Source: Congeria kusceri (Eukaryota; Mollusca; Bivalvia; Myida; Dreissenidae). Taken from it: a DNA stretch of 64,000 nucleotides. The notes beneath the pieces were generated by a model. The model worked only from the letters and a program-made list of their open reading frames with translations. It did not search any database and was not told where the DNA came from. How positions within the stretch are numbered: position 1 is the stretch's first letter; each line of letters begins with the position of its first letter. The translations under genes were made by a program, and so were the position numbers. Of the stretch, positions 41,884-52,406 are shown one piece after another. Location of the stretch: NCBI GenBank assembly GCA_027627225.1, contig JAPFQT010000038.1:248001-312000 (forward strand). The letters are read 5' to 3'.

Positions 41884-43925
41884 TCAATGACCAGGTTGAA
41901 CTAGAAATAATAGACACTTTATGGAACAATTTATCCACCATCTTTCTGGAAAGTTTTCAACACCAAGTGCTCAGAATGCAAAAAGTAAGGTTGTGAAATA
42001 GATTTTGAAGGCAAACGTGACACAAAGATCGACGTGGCACTCAACGTATGGAGCACATACTTCTAGAAACTGTACTCGTTTACAAAGAACCCTGAGATTG
42101 ACGCCAACCACAAACAGTTTGTAGATGAATGTGTAACATCGTATCATAAGCCATCAAGCAAAAATCATCCCGACCGAGAGCTTTCCTACGAAACAGGCAA
42201 CAGAGGACTGCAAAGGCTGTTCAAAGGTCACCTGATGAACAAAGGTGCCACCGTCACCTACGAGCACCCAAAGTATGGTGACCTCGAATTGACATCTCTT
42301 CTGTGTGCTGTTTAATTCAATAATGTCCAATGAAAAAATGCCTTCCAGTTTCAAGCATGACCTTACAGAGGAAAGGGAGAAACACTTAACAGACTCTTCT
42401 TAAGGTCAAAGAGCCATATCGCTTCAACCAGTGATATCAAATTTGTTTGCAAAGCTAATTTTTCTACCATCAAGAACACACCAGCTCTGTCAAAGTTCAA
42501 GAACCTGCGGTATGGATTCCAGAAGAAGTGCTGCAAAATTGTCTCGTGTTTGCTTTAAGTAGCCCGTGATTTCTGCTGTGAACGAGGAAGCAGTCTGCAC
42601 ATATCACGATGCACAGTCTGCACTTATTAAAGTATGGACAAATGGGCTGGTGTACAAATTGAATCACATCGGAATTAACGATAAAATGCTGAGAATTATA
42701 TCAGACGTAGCACAAGCGGTGTCATCTCACGTGGATGCGTGTCAGAGCCCATCCCAATCCAGCAGGGTACCAGACATCTCAAGGAAAATACCCCTACGAC
42801 AGACAGCACCAAGCAGCCAATTGGAGGTACGCTCCTGTCCCTGATACGCAGCATCCGGACGAAACGGTAAAACTTAACATTTCTGCAAAGCTATTTACCA
42901 TAGCTCGGACACATTGACCTGACACTCATGAACTCTATTAGCATCAATTACACGCTTGAATTGTTACCTGTATTTATACTCGGTTGTGTTGCTGTACATG
43001 TTTCATGTGTTTAATGATGCCATAACTGTATTTTCAATAAAATACTCTTTCATCAATTTAACTTGATACCAATACAGAAACTAGGTATTCATTGTAACGG
43101 ATTAGTAATACATTGATGTACAAAGGTCAGTGTCAGGTTAATGTGTCCGAACAATCACCACTTTTCTTCCCAATACACTTTAGGATGCAAGCTATGGGAC
43201 ACAATCACCAATGCAGAGATGCAGCAGTTAGAAATAGCCATCACTACTGCCTGGAACATGTTCAAGATCTGCCCCACCTTTCTGGCCTCGACACAGTAAC
43301 CTCTATGATGGGAATGACGTCTATTGAAGCACCTCCAAAAACAAATTTTTCTGGAACACTTCCTCCAAATGAGCCATGCCACATCCTGTTCACATACCGA
43401 CTGTCAGAGCTGTGCGAACACCGTAACCTGGGCTTCATACCAGATATCATGGTGATAACTTAACAAATATTAGCTGACAAACTTTAAAAATGAAAGGGGC
43501 ATTTCCAACAAAAGCAACATGGAAGTCAATGGGGAAGGACAATGGCGCACTCGACTAGAACAAGACAGGGACTTTTTCTTCAAAAAGCCTCACTGCAGCC
43601 ACCATATGAAAGTTCACAAGGATCTGCCTAGACAGCCTCAAACTCCTGCAGTTCCTGCCCTGCTTGTGTCGCAAGAGACCATCAATCAGCCCGTCACATA
43701 CGCAGAGTGTTCACAACAAGTGCAGCAAACTGGAACACATTCAAATCCACTTTCCTGGATCTAACGCACTATCCCAGCTGCCATATTCTGCGACAAAGTC
43801 TGTTTACTTAGCTTACCACTGAGTGAAGTTCTACGACAGGCTCCGCATGAAGAACTGATGTCACATCTCCTCGGCATGGTTGACGCTACATCGTCTCAGA
43901 AGAACACGATTGATCACGTGTGAAG
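41884..43925 (+). pseudogene. Decayed non-LTR retrotransposon (LINE) reverse transcriptase ORF
   Basis: Fragments of one LINE polyprotein appear in order in changing frames. They are IDVALNVWSTYF; TYEHPKYGDLELTSLLCAV (RT start motif); LRYGFQKKCCKIVSC; YHDAQSALIKVWTNGLVYKL then NHIGINDKMLRIISD (the RT block that usually reads DA.KAFD.VW); KLWDTITNAEMQQLEIA; SMMGMTSIEA; TYRLSELCEHRNLGFIPDI; and EVLRQAPHEELMSHLLGM. The RT catalytic YxDD region, expected between 42720 and 43180, is missing, so there is an internal deletion. Many stops and frame changes are present. The endonuclease half is absent (5' truncation is usual for LINEs). It lies just after the TRIM-like gene, same strand. Motifs are recalled, not searched. 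Confidence 0.8.
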
Positions 43926-44470
43926 AATTATAATAGCTGAGAATTTTTGCAGTGATTTGAAATCTTTAAAGATGCAACATTGCTTATTTATTAGTGTTTT
44001 TAATTTCTGGGTTGTCATTGTGACCTTGAAAACTTTATGACTTAAATAAACCCTATTAGCTTTATTATTCATATTATATTAAATTCATTGTATATTTGCC
44101 TTTTCTCATGTTTATGCATGTTTGTACATTTCATTTCCTATGAATTTTCTACTCTGTATGTTTATCTTATATAAATTTAATCAATAATGTAATATGCCTT
44201 GTTGACATCGTTATGTGATTATTGTTGTATTGTTATTTTTATCATTTGATTTCTGTTTTAAAATGTTTTCTAAATTAAAAACATTTGTAAGACAAGCCAC
44301 AAACCTTATATTTTGAATGTGAATAAATTTTGATTTTTTCACCTTTGTCTTTGATGTTATTCACAAACATTGAAAACACGTATGTGATTACTGCGATATT
44401 GTTCTATGACAAGGTATTAATATTCAGATAATGATTACATTGTTCACAGATTGACGAATTGACAATTGTA
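43926..44470 (+). other. LINE 3' tail and unassigned DNA
   Basis: The sequence after the LINE frames has AATAAA at 44046 and long AT-rich stretches. The exact LINE end was not found. Confidence 0.4.
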
Positions 44471-45071
44471 AGCTCGACTATTCGAAGAATATGTGAGCAT
44501 TCCTACTACCTCCGGCGTTGCCGTTTGCGTCTGAATTTGGCTTAAGTTTTTATTCAAAGGTCTTGTAACTTCAAAACTACACAAGTAATTCACTTGAAAC
44601 TTGGAATAAACCTTTGTCATTAACTCCAGTATCAAGGGCAACATTCCCCATAACTGTTTTGTATTGTGACAGAGTTATGCCCCATTTTCACATAGATTTT
44701 CTAGTTAAAGTTTATATTCAACAGTTTTGTAACTGCAGAACTACATAAGTTGTTCACTTGAAAATTGGAATATACCTTTGTTATCAACTCCAGTGTCAGG
44801 AGCAACATTCCATATAACTGTTTTGTATTATGACAGAGTTATGCCCCCTTTCACTTAGATTTTCTGGTTAAAGTTTATATTTAAACACTTATAATTTCAA
44901 AACTACATAAGTTATTAACTTCACAATGTTGAAACTTAGAAGAATTTGATGAAATAATTGCCATAACTCAGTTTTGTATTTCAACAATGTATGTCCCTTC
45001 CACTTTCCAAAATATGTACTAACTGAAATACTTTGAATAGTCCAGCGCGCTGTCCTCTGACAGCTCTTGTT
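44471..45071 (+). repeat. Cassette family F1
   Basis: Head hairpin AGCTCGACTATTCGAAGAAT then ATGTGAGC, CTCCGGCGTTGCCG, three units of about 180 bp (ACAGAGTTATGCCCC, ACATAGATTTTCTAGTTAAA, AACTACATAAGTTGTTCACT), and the end GAATAGTCCAGCGCGCTGTC then CTCTGACAGCTCTTGTT. Confidence 0.85.
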
Positions 45072-45874
45072 CAACTTTTTGCCACTGATTCCAAAGATAA
45101 AAATGTATACAGCAAAATAACACTACAGACCTAGAAATATTCTGTAAAAACTGTTTTAGTTTATGAGTAATCATCAGTTGAAATTGATAAATTTATAAAG
45201 TGTTTGTTATGCTAAACGATGGAATAATTGGGAGTGATTCTGTTAATTTCGTTAAAAAATGTTGACAACACGTGGAACACTTACATAAACTAAATAATTC
45301 AGGGCGAAATATAAAAGTCGGAATGGCTGAATAGTCTTTTAATCCTGAAGTCCTTAATATATGAAACAACAAATAAAAATCTGATTCACATGCAAGTTTG
45401 CCACATGAAATGTCGCAGAAATAAGTATTTTCTTATAGCCCTGTGTCCGTCATTATATGTTATAGTATAATCATAGATTTATTGCTAAGGTCAATTCGTT
45501 ATCTATCATTCCCAAGCATAAATAAAAAGCTGCCATCATTCTTTTCCAGACCACATTGCAAATGTTCAGAATACGCAACATGTGTGCGTGTGTGTGTTCA
45601 TCAATAAGTGTACTCGGCCAATACACCATCTTTGAACCTGTGCAGTGTAATACGCAATTTACTGGTAAACAGTGCAGACAGAAACACAACCATACGTAAA
45701 TGAATTGGCACTATAGGCAATGTTCTTGTAGATGTGGAATATAACGATAATTGTAAAATCATTTTATTTCACCGTGGTATAGTTTGCGCTGACTTCGCTA
45801 TCCGATCTTTAAGGCCCTATGTTAATATATTTTTTTAATCGAACCCGCCTGCGGTCAGCTCGACTTTGTTGTCA
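45072..45874. other. No recognisable feature
   Basis: AT-rich. The minus-strand frame at 45471-45689 has no support. Confidence 0.35.
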
Positions 45875-46225
45875 CAATGGCGGTTTGGTGTATGTGCGTG
45901 CGTGCGTCCGCCCATCGGATCTTGGACTGTAACTTCCTCATTCCCCAGACAATTTTAAATTGACTTGCCACAAATGTTCACCATGTAAAGACGGGGTGTG
46001 GCGCGCAATACCTGTGTCCCTAATTCAAAGGTCAAGGTCACACTCAAAGGTCAAATATTGGTTTAATACAGCTTGTCTGGACTGTAACTTCATCATTCAT
46101 CAGGCAATTTTAAAATAACTTGCCACAAATGTTCACCATGTGGAGATGGCGCGTGGCACGCAAGACATGTTTCCTTAGCTCAGAGGTCAAGGTCATATTT
46201 AGAGGTCAAAGGAGATCTATTTGTT
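45875..46225 (+). repeat. Cassette family F8, two units
   Basis: GGCGGTTTGGTGTATGTGCG then TGCGTGCGTCCGCCC is followed by two units of about 150 bp sharing GGACTGTAACTTC(C/A)TCATTC, CTTGCCACAAATGTTCACCA and TCA(A/G)AGGTCAAGGTCA. Confidence 0.75.
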
Positions 46226-46279
46226 AGAAAATGAGATTTTAAAATAATTTCAATATAAGTTGCTTTCTTGACAACGGGC

Positions 46280-46545
46280 ATCTAGTTTATTTTAGAGAAC
46301 AAATGATGGGTTATGTTTCTTGCAGTTTGAGTATATAACAAGGGGGCCTTTGATGAAGTGAGATAAAACCAAGTGTTCTTGTGATAGAAAGTGTATTGAA
46401 ACATAATACTCCTTGATAAACAACCCTTTGTCGTTCTAATGCATGGCTATTAAATAACTTGGGTGGTTTAATTCCTACACATAAGAACTCCAAATCATTG
46501 TTTATTGGCCGATAAACAACGATAAATCAAACATTATTTCTTAAG
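46280..46545 (-). repeat. Hairpin-rich dispersed repeat H1, minus-strand copy
   Basis: Reads in reverse relative to 60920. GATAAACAACCCTTTGTCGT, then TTCTAATGCATGG, GTGGTTTAATTCCTACACAT, AGAACTCCAAATCATTGTTT and ATTGGCCGATAAACAACGAT, ending ATTATTTCTTAA. Confidence 0.7.
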
Positions 46546-47105
46546 TGCCAAATAGAAAAAAATCAAAATAATATGATTTTCCTTTTGCAGGAATATTTAA
46601 AAAAAATGTATAAAACTTGTGTGAGTTTAAGAATGAACTATTTTTTGAAAATTGCATGAAATTTAGACACCTGTGAAATTAATTTTTTTTTTACAGTATT
46701 TTATTGTTTGTTTTGGTTTTAGTCATGTCTATTTGTTTATATATTCATAAAAATGTTGAATGAGTTAATTGATAGTTTTTAATGAAACTACAATTTCAAC
46801 CAGTCCACTTATATCAAGAATTTGATAAGGTGTTCTATTTAGTTGCCCATATTAATATCCAGAACAGAACAGAATTGTTTATTTGTAAATAAAGGCCTCC
46901 GAACCAAAATGCATAGCATTAATACAGTAACATTAGTGTATTATGAGTTGTTCAAGAGTTTTGAATCACATGCATCAAATGGTATATATAAAGTGATAAT
47001 TTTTCTTAAAAATATCAGTATTCTGAGAAGACATTAATACATAGCAATCTTGAAGATCAGTTACATGTGTATACCAGTTCAACAAATTTGAATTTCTAAC
47101 ACCAT
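46546..47105. other. No recognisable gene
   Basis: AT-rich. 46858-46905 (CAGAACAGAACAGAATTGTT, TAAATAAAGGCCTCCGAACC) looks like the tail of some retroelement, but I cannot assign it. Confidence 0.35.
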
Positions 47106-47116
47106 CATATTTAAAA

Positions 47117-47422
47117 AAACTGCGGGGCCCGGCAAGCTCGGTAGAGCGCTGGACTGTCAATCCTGGGATCGTGAGTTCAAACACCAGCACGGCCACATAA
47201 CTGGTGTGGGGATTGGTCATGAAATTATTCCTACGGCCATTCTTCCCCTACCTCTGATTCAAGTACGGCATTTGTCAGTTACTGACATAGGTATGTTCAC
47301 TTAGTACTCGTAAACCACTAAGACCAGCTAAGCTTGCCCAGGAAAAGTGTGAGTAGGTTAACTGACCACCGTGCTGTAACTGAAATACTGTTGAAAACGG
47401 CGAAAAATCCAAACCAACCAAC
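47117..47422 (+). mobile_element. tRNA-derived SINE (family S1) with 11-bp target duplication
   Basis: The tRNA-like head at 47124-47195 has A box GGCAAGCTCGGTAGAGCG, anticodon loop CTGTCAA (Asp GTC type) and B box GTGAGTTCAAACACC. The body continues ACTGGTGTGGGGATTGGTCA, GACATAGGTATGTTCACTTA and GTGAGTAGGTTAACTGACCA, ending in an A/C-rich CCAAACCAACCAACC tail. The perfect repeat CATATTTAAAA flanks both sides (47106-47116 and 47423-47433). The body is of the type common in bivalve genomes. Confidence 0.88.
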
Positions 47423-47433
47423 CATATTTAAAA

Positions 47434-47955
47434 CACTTAACAAAAGACGTGAAATTTACTATCGATAACATAGATATTGTGATTCTGTTGACAGAAATTA
47501 CAGATGCGATTTTATTGGATATTCCACCCTGCTGTGTCAAACACAATACCTCATGTCAATATTCGGTTCTTAAGCGACCGGCCATTGCCACAATCTTAAA
47601 ACTGATGTACTTAGCATCATGCTACCTCTTTTTAAAACTTTTTCATTGGAACATCATGTGTGAAATATTTTTAAAAGTGGACTATGGTCTGAACCTTTGA
47701 ATCAGTGTTTTGAAATAATAAGAAGAACTTACATTTGACTCTTAAAAGAGTCATACAGACTGGTCTTTAAAATGTCTTAAAGTCTCTAAATCTGAATGAG
47801 CATTTAACAGTTTGAATTAGAATAAGCTAGTCATGGTCAGTAGGACTAGGAATAGGTATGCCTTGTTTATTTTAGTCCTATGTGTGGAAGATCAAGTTCT
47901 TGACACAGACCATCATCATGCAGGATCTTGTGATGTTACAGTAACCAGTAGGACG
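47434..47955. other. No recognisable feature
   Basis: The 83-codon frame at 47449-47700 has no motif or splice support. Confidence 0.35.
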
Positions 47956-47959
47956 CATA

Positions 47960-48025
47960 TTGAAACATTATCGAGTTTGTTTCCTGGGTAGAACCAGTAC
48001 TTGTTTCCTGAAGGAAATATCTATT
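47960..48025 (-). repeat. Fragment of SINE family S2
   Basis: CGAGTTTGTTTCCTGGGTAG then AACCAGTACTTG matches the body of 33686-33880 (CGAGTGCGTTTCCTGGGCAG, AACCAGTACTTGG). Confidence 0.6.
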
Positions 48026-48127
48026 TTATTACGGCAACCACATGTGTACATGGATAGTGTATTGTTTAGGCCTAGACATAATGTGTGTTATGTCTATAAT
48101 AATTAGATGGAGAGGCCTGGACTTGCA

Positions 48128-48271
48128 GACTGAATGTGACAGCAGTGCTCATGTGGTCGAGGGATTGAAACTGCGTGTTGGAAAGTGCTTCATGCAGCTT
48201 CTGCACAACCAAGCTCCCAGCGCCTGGTGAAACATTGATGACAGAACAACATTGTGAAGACTTGTTGGGTT
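48128..48271 (+). other. Candidate exon or exon relic
   Basis: The block lies between GGACTTGCAG and the donor GTATGTTTAC. One frame starts CSCGRGIETACWK, recalling the CSxxCGxGxxxR motif of thrombospondin type-1 repeats. After a frame change it continues CSFCTTKLPAPGETLMTEQ then HCEDLLGYG. The need for a frame change suggests a relic. Confidence 0.3.
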
Positions 48272-48432
48272 ACGGTATGTTTACATATATGGGTAAATTA
48301 TGTTTAATATTTCTGTTTATTTTGAAACATTTGATTGAATAGAAAATTAAAATACCAGAATATTCTAAGCTGGATAGAACATTGTGTTAAATGCTTGATC
48401 ACAGTCTTAACTGATAAACCAGATCTTAGCTA

Positions 48433-48592
48433 TTTATTTTGACTTGATCGTATGGATATCAGGTCTGTGAATGTACCTTTGAGTAGGAACCAGTACTTGG
48501 TGTCTTGGAGAAAATGAACATACATCCTGTAACTGGACTGAGCTCCTGATCTCAAGATAGACACCACACCCATTTCATCTCTGTGCCTGCAT
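48433..48592 (-). repeat. Degraded SINE family S2 copy
   Basis: GGAACCAGTACTTGGTGTCT then TGGAGAAAATGAACAT, CTGAGCTCCTGATCTCAAG and GACACCACACCCATTTCATC line up with 33740-33880 in the same order. Confidence 0.6.
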
Positions 48593-48595
48593 AAT

Positions 48596-48955
48596 ATGTA
48601 TGCCCCCCTTCGAAGAAGTGGGGGTATAGTGCTTTGCACCTGTCCGTCGGATGGTCGGTCGGTCTGTCCGTAGACCATTTCTGAGGTCAACAGGTCAAAG
48701 GTCTAGGTGACAGAGGCTTGTAACATGAAAACTGTTTTCTCTAAGACCATTTCGTTACCGCTTGATATGTAGAATACGCTTTGACCTACGATCATCCAAG
48801 TTGGTATGCTGGTTACTCGGAGGAAAGGAAGACGCCTATCAATTTTGAGGTCAACAGGTCAAAGGTCAAGGGGCTTGTAACATGAAAACTGTTTTCTCCG
48901 TAGACCATTTTGTTTCCGCAGGATATCTAGAGATGTTTTGGACTATTTGATGTTC
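48596..48955 (+). repeat. Cassette family F3, second copy
   Basis: Head hairpin TATGCCCCCCTTCGAAGAAG then TGGGGGTATA, CCGTCGGATGGTCGGTCGG, and two units with GACCATTTCGTTACCGC, GATCATCCAAGTTGGTATGC and CAACAGGTCAAAGGTCAAGG. It matches 22338-22925 minus one unit. Confidence 0.85.
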
Positions 48956-50469
48956 GAATCAAACAGAAAACAGGTATGCTTATATAATAGACTGTAAAAA
49001 TAAGTCCATAATTATACTCTATCTTTCTTTCAGCTTTATATTTACTTTCTAAAGCATCAACTTCAATTTCCTCCCCATGTATAAATGTGCACATACAATA
49101 TTAAAAAAAAATTAACAATGGCACATTTTGACGCCTTGGCTGCAAGTCGGGGGGGGGCATACCTGTTTTACAAACATATATTGTTATGGCTACATGGGCT
49201 AATTAAGTATGGGCTGGTAAAATGGTTTGTTATACGTTGTGGCCTGTTGAACACATCACCTATCACATTTATTCTACTTTAAAATATAGAACCTGGATTC
49301 CTGCACAGCCACAAGGAAGTAAGGAGTGTTCCAGCCTGGGTGTGTCACACGGAATGTGCCAGTGTGTTAGTACCACGTTTCATTATTTCACGTTCATCCC
49401 TCATAGTCTTTGAAAATTCAAAAGCCTGTTTCAATGTGTGCATTTCTCGCCCATTAGGCAATCTGTCTGTTAGTTCCAATTTTGCACAGCTTACAAAATA
49501 ATTACAAGGACATCAGAGTGAATTGGAGAAAACAAATATTTTAGCATTCTTCAGTTTGTAGAGAGCTATTGGCCATTCTTTGGTGTTTCCTTCCAAACTT
49601 ATTTGAAGCTTTTACAAACATGTCATTATTAAATCACACCTGTGTTAGGTAAACTGAGTAAATGTATGTGAACATTGTTTGTTGTATACTATAGTATGCC
49701 TACATAATATTTTATTGTTGTAGCATGCTTGTTACTTTAATATTTAGCTACACAGCATAGAAGTAGGAATGCAGTACCGGGTACATGGGGTCCTTATGCA
49801 TACCATTGCAGCTCACTGGGAGTCACTGACAGGCAGGTAGGGTGCAAATTGGAGACACTGACTTTCAAGTCCTGCCGCAGGTTGACAAATGCTGAGGTAA
49901 GAATTGTTCAGAACTGCCTAGAACATACTATAGGGTTGACGAAATGTTGACCTAACATATGTTCCAACTAAGAATTAAGCATACCTTACAAAGTGATTGG
50001 TGCGCTATCCGTATAGAGAACCTATCCTGCGTTGACTGTTGTCCGTCACCAAATTGTCTTTTATGAACAATCGTAACATAAACTTTCAGCCAATCTTTAT
50101 GAAACATGCACTTGCGCACACTCTATATCAGGTCAGATTAAACAAAAAATTCCCTTAATTTATCATTATTTGGTGGGGAAACATAATTTCTAATAATTAA
50201 AGATTTAACTAGCACAGCTTGTATATTCTTTAGTACATGTACATGTAAGTTTGTAGTTACACCAGAGTTAGAGTCATTGCCTCATTAGTTTGAAGGACTA
50301 ATCGTATTCAAAATGATCAATACCAGTAATTGAACAATATTATGGATGCACATGTTTGTGTGCTAAAATTTCTAGTATTGATTCCTTTCTTTCTAAAACC
50401 AGTGTGTTGCTAAAGAATATCTCATGCTGATTTCTGTTGTTGTGTTGTACTACTTGTAGACTGGGGCAG
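48956..50469. other. Mostly unassigned; possible exon-like islands
   Basis: 49291-49378 and 49799-49914 are richer in G and C, have acceptor-like CAG and donor-like GTAAG at their edges, but no long frame that I recognise. The rest is AT-rich. Confidence 0.3.
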
Positions 50470-50705
50470 TGCATTTCCGGTTGTATGACTTCAAGAGGTG
50501 TTTGAAATCAAGACGAAGAATCACCGAGATGTGACTGCTAGGTGGTGTGTCAGTGATGTTTGATCAACTGCAGATCTGACTGTCTTGGTTGAAGTTTTAA
50601 ACGAAGACTGGTTTAAGACCAAGTACAGAAAGGTGTCAGCTGCCATTTCTAAGCAAGAAGTGTTTTGTGACACACAAATACGCCACTTTTTCATGTACCT
50701 GTGAT
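50470..50705 (+). other. Coding-like remnant, unrecognised
   Basis: After an acceptor-like TGTACTACTTGTAG (50460), one frame reads EIKTKNHRDVTARWCVSDV, a TGA, then STADLTVLVEVLNEDWFKTK and YRKVSAAISKQEVFCDTQI. The amphipathic, charged peptide and even codon use look coding, but there is one stop. I do not recognise the family. The opposite-strand 99-codon frame covers the same bases. Confidence 0.25.
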
Positions 50706-52406
50706 CCGTTATTTGTGTCCATGATCCCTGTCCACGTATGTGACAAGTAATATTGGCCCATTTGAAATAGGCAGGGGCAGTTCCATTTCCAGCCAATGGG
50801 TCTACTTTGCAGTACTTCACAGTTAAATTGTCTTTGTGACTGTTACAGTTTGAATGTGATGTACAACTGGTTTGTTGTTGTTGTTTTCATCCAAGGCAAC
50901 ATCATTATGGTCTTCATAGCAAATCATTGTGTAGTTGTCCTGTTGGCCATAGTGTGTACTTGTAGCCAAACACACCTGGTGTCTTGCGGATATTCAGTCT
51001 GCTAGTGAAAGTCATCTGTTATGAGTCGAGGCATTTGGAAAGGGAGTCTGTTGCCTTGTACTATTAATGATTGTTTAAAATCCTTATTTTATTGAATGGG
51101 AAAATACAGCGCTGCACATGTTATGAAGTAATTGATAGAAAAACTGTTAAAAGAAGCAAAATGTTATTTATACAAATGTGTGTATGACTAATAGCTAGAT
51201 GTATAACCTTAAATTTTTGAATAATATATACATGCTTTCAGTTCCGATTTATTAAAGACCAAGGCAAAAGAGAAAGGTAGAACAAATTAATGTAGTTGCA
51301 TGTTTTATTACAATTTTCACGAGCAAAGCATTGTGCATTCAGGTAAGGATACATTTGAAGTTAAATTGATTGTTGCCCTTAAGAAAAACAAACATAATTT
51401 ATTCCTTGATAAAGAGTTATAAAAATAGAAAACAGTTGTTTTTGGAAGACATCTCTTCCAAACAATGTCCTTACTTTCTAAATGACCAACATCTTGTTGG
51501 TTTTCTTTGAGTTACATTTTTTTTAACAGATTCTTGATTACTTTTACTTTTACTTAATGTATAGCAGAACAGCTTTTGTAATGAGTTCAGGTGACAGTAT
51601 TAATTGTATATTCTGATTTCAGGGAGAGAACTCTGTTAGACTACTCAAACTAACATTTCAACAGAGATCTCCCCTGCATTATTGTTATGCTGGTAGTAGT
51701 GCCACTGAGGATTTTTATGTTAAATCAGGGATATTAAAATGCTTCTGTACTCTTAAATACATGTAGTGTATGTATATATATACAATAACCAAGACAAATA
51801 ATTACCAAAGCACACATCAAGCTATATTAGTGAAGTTTACACTATCAAACTATCGAATTTAATTCATTTTAAAGACTCTTTAAGTACTGTTTTTACTACG
51901 TAAACCGACTTGAGAATGTGTATAAAGTCCATCAGTTTCAGCCTGCAAACAGTACTTTTGCTGTGTGTTTCTTTCACAGAAACGTTCACTAGTTTTAATA
52001 ATTTATAAGCATCACATTGATGTGCGTTTTGTGTGTGTAAATTTTGCTGGTGTGTACACTTTATAGCTTACTAAATTGTATTTATCATTGCAAAATTAAT
52101 ATTGGTTCATGATTTTCACAGCAGTAAGAGACAGCTGCATGTGTGCTGATTCATTTCTTATTTGGCATCTCATTCCCCCACTGGTCCTGCTGCTATTACA
52201 GCGACGGTGTTTTCTCAGATGTTAGTTCCCTCACTGTTCAGTGTTTGGCCTCTGAATGTGTTCTTACTGCGACAGGCTTAAACACTTTTTTCAAGACTAC
52301 TTCGATGAGTTTTCACATTGGTTGTTTGAAGTATGTCTGTTTGAATGTGCATGTCAAATTTTGTCTGGACTATATTTTAGACATGCATGCTACAATTGTA
52401 AATAAG
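50706..52406. other. No recognisable feature
   Basis: AT-rich. The 105-codon frame at 52143-52460 runs into the tandem array and has no motif. Confidence 0.35.
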
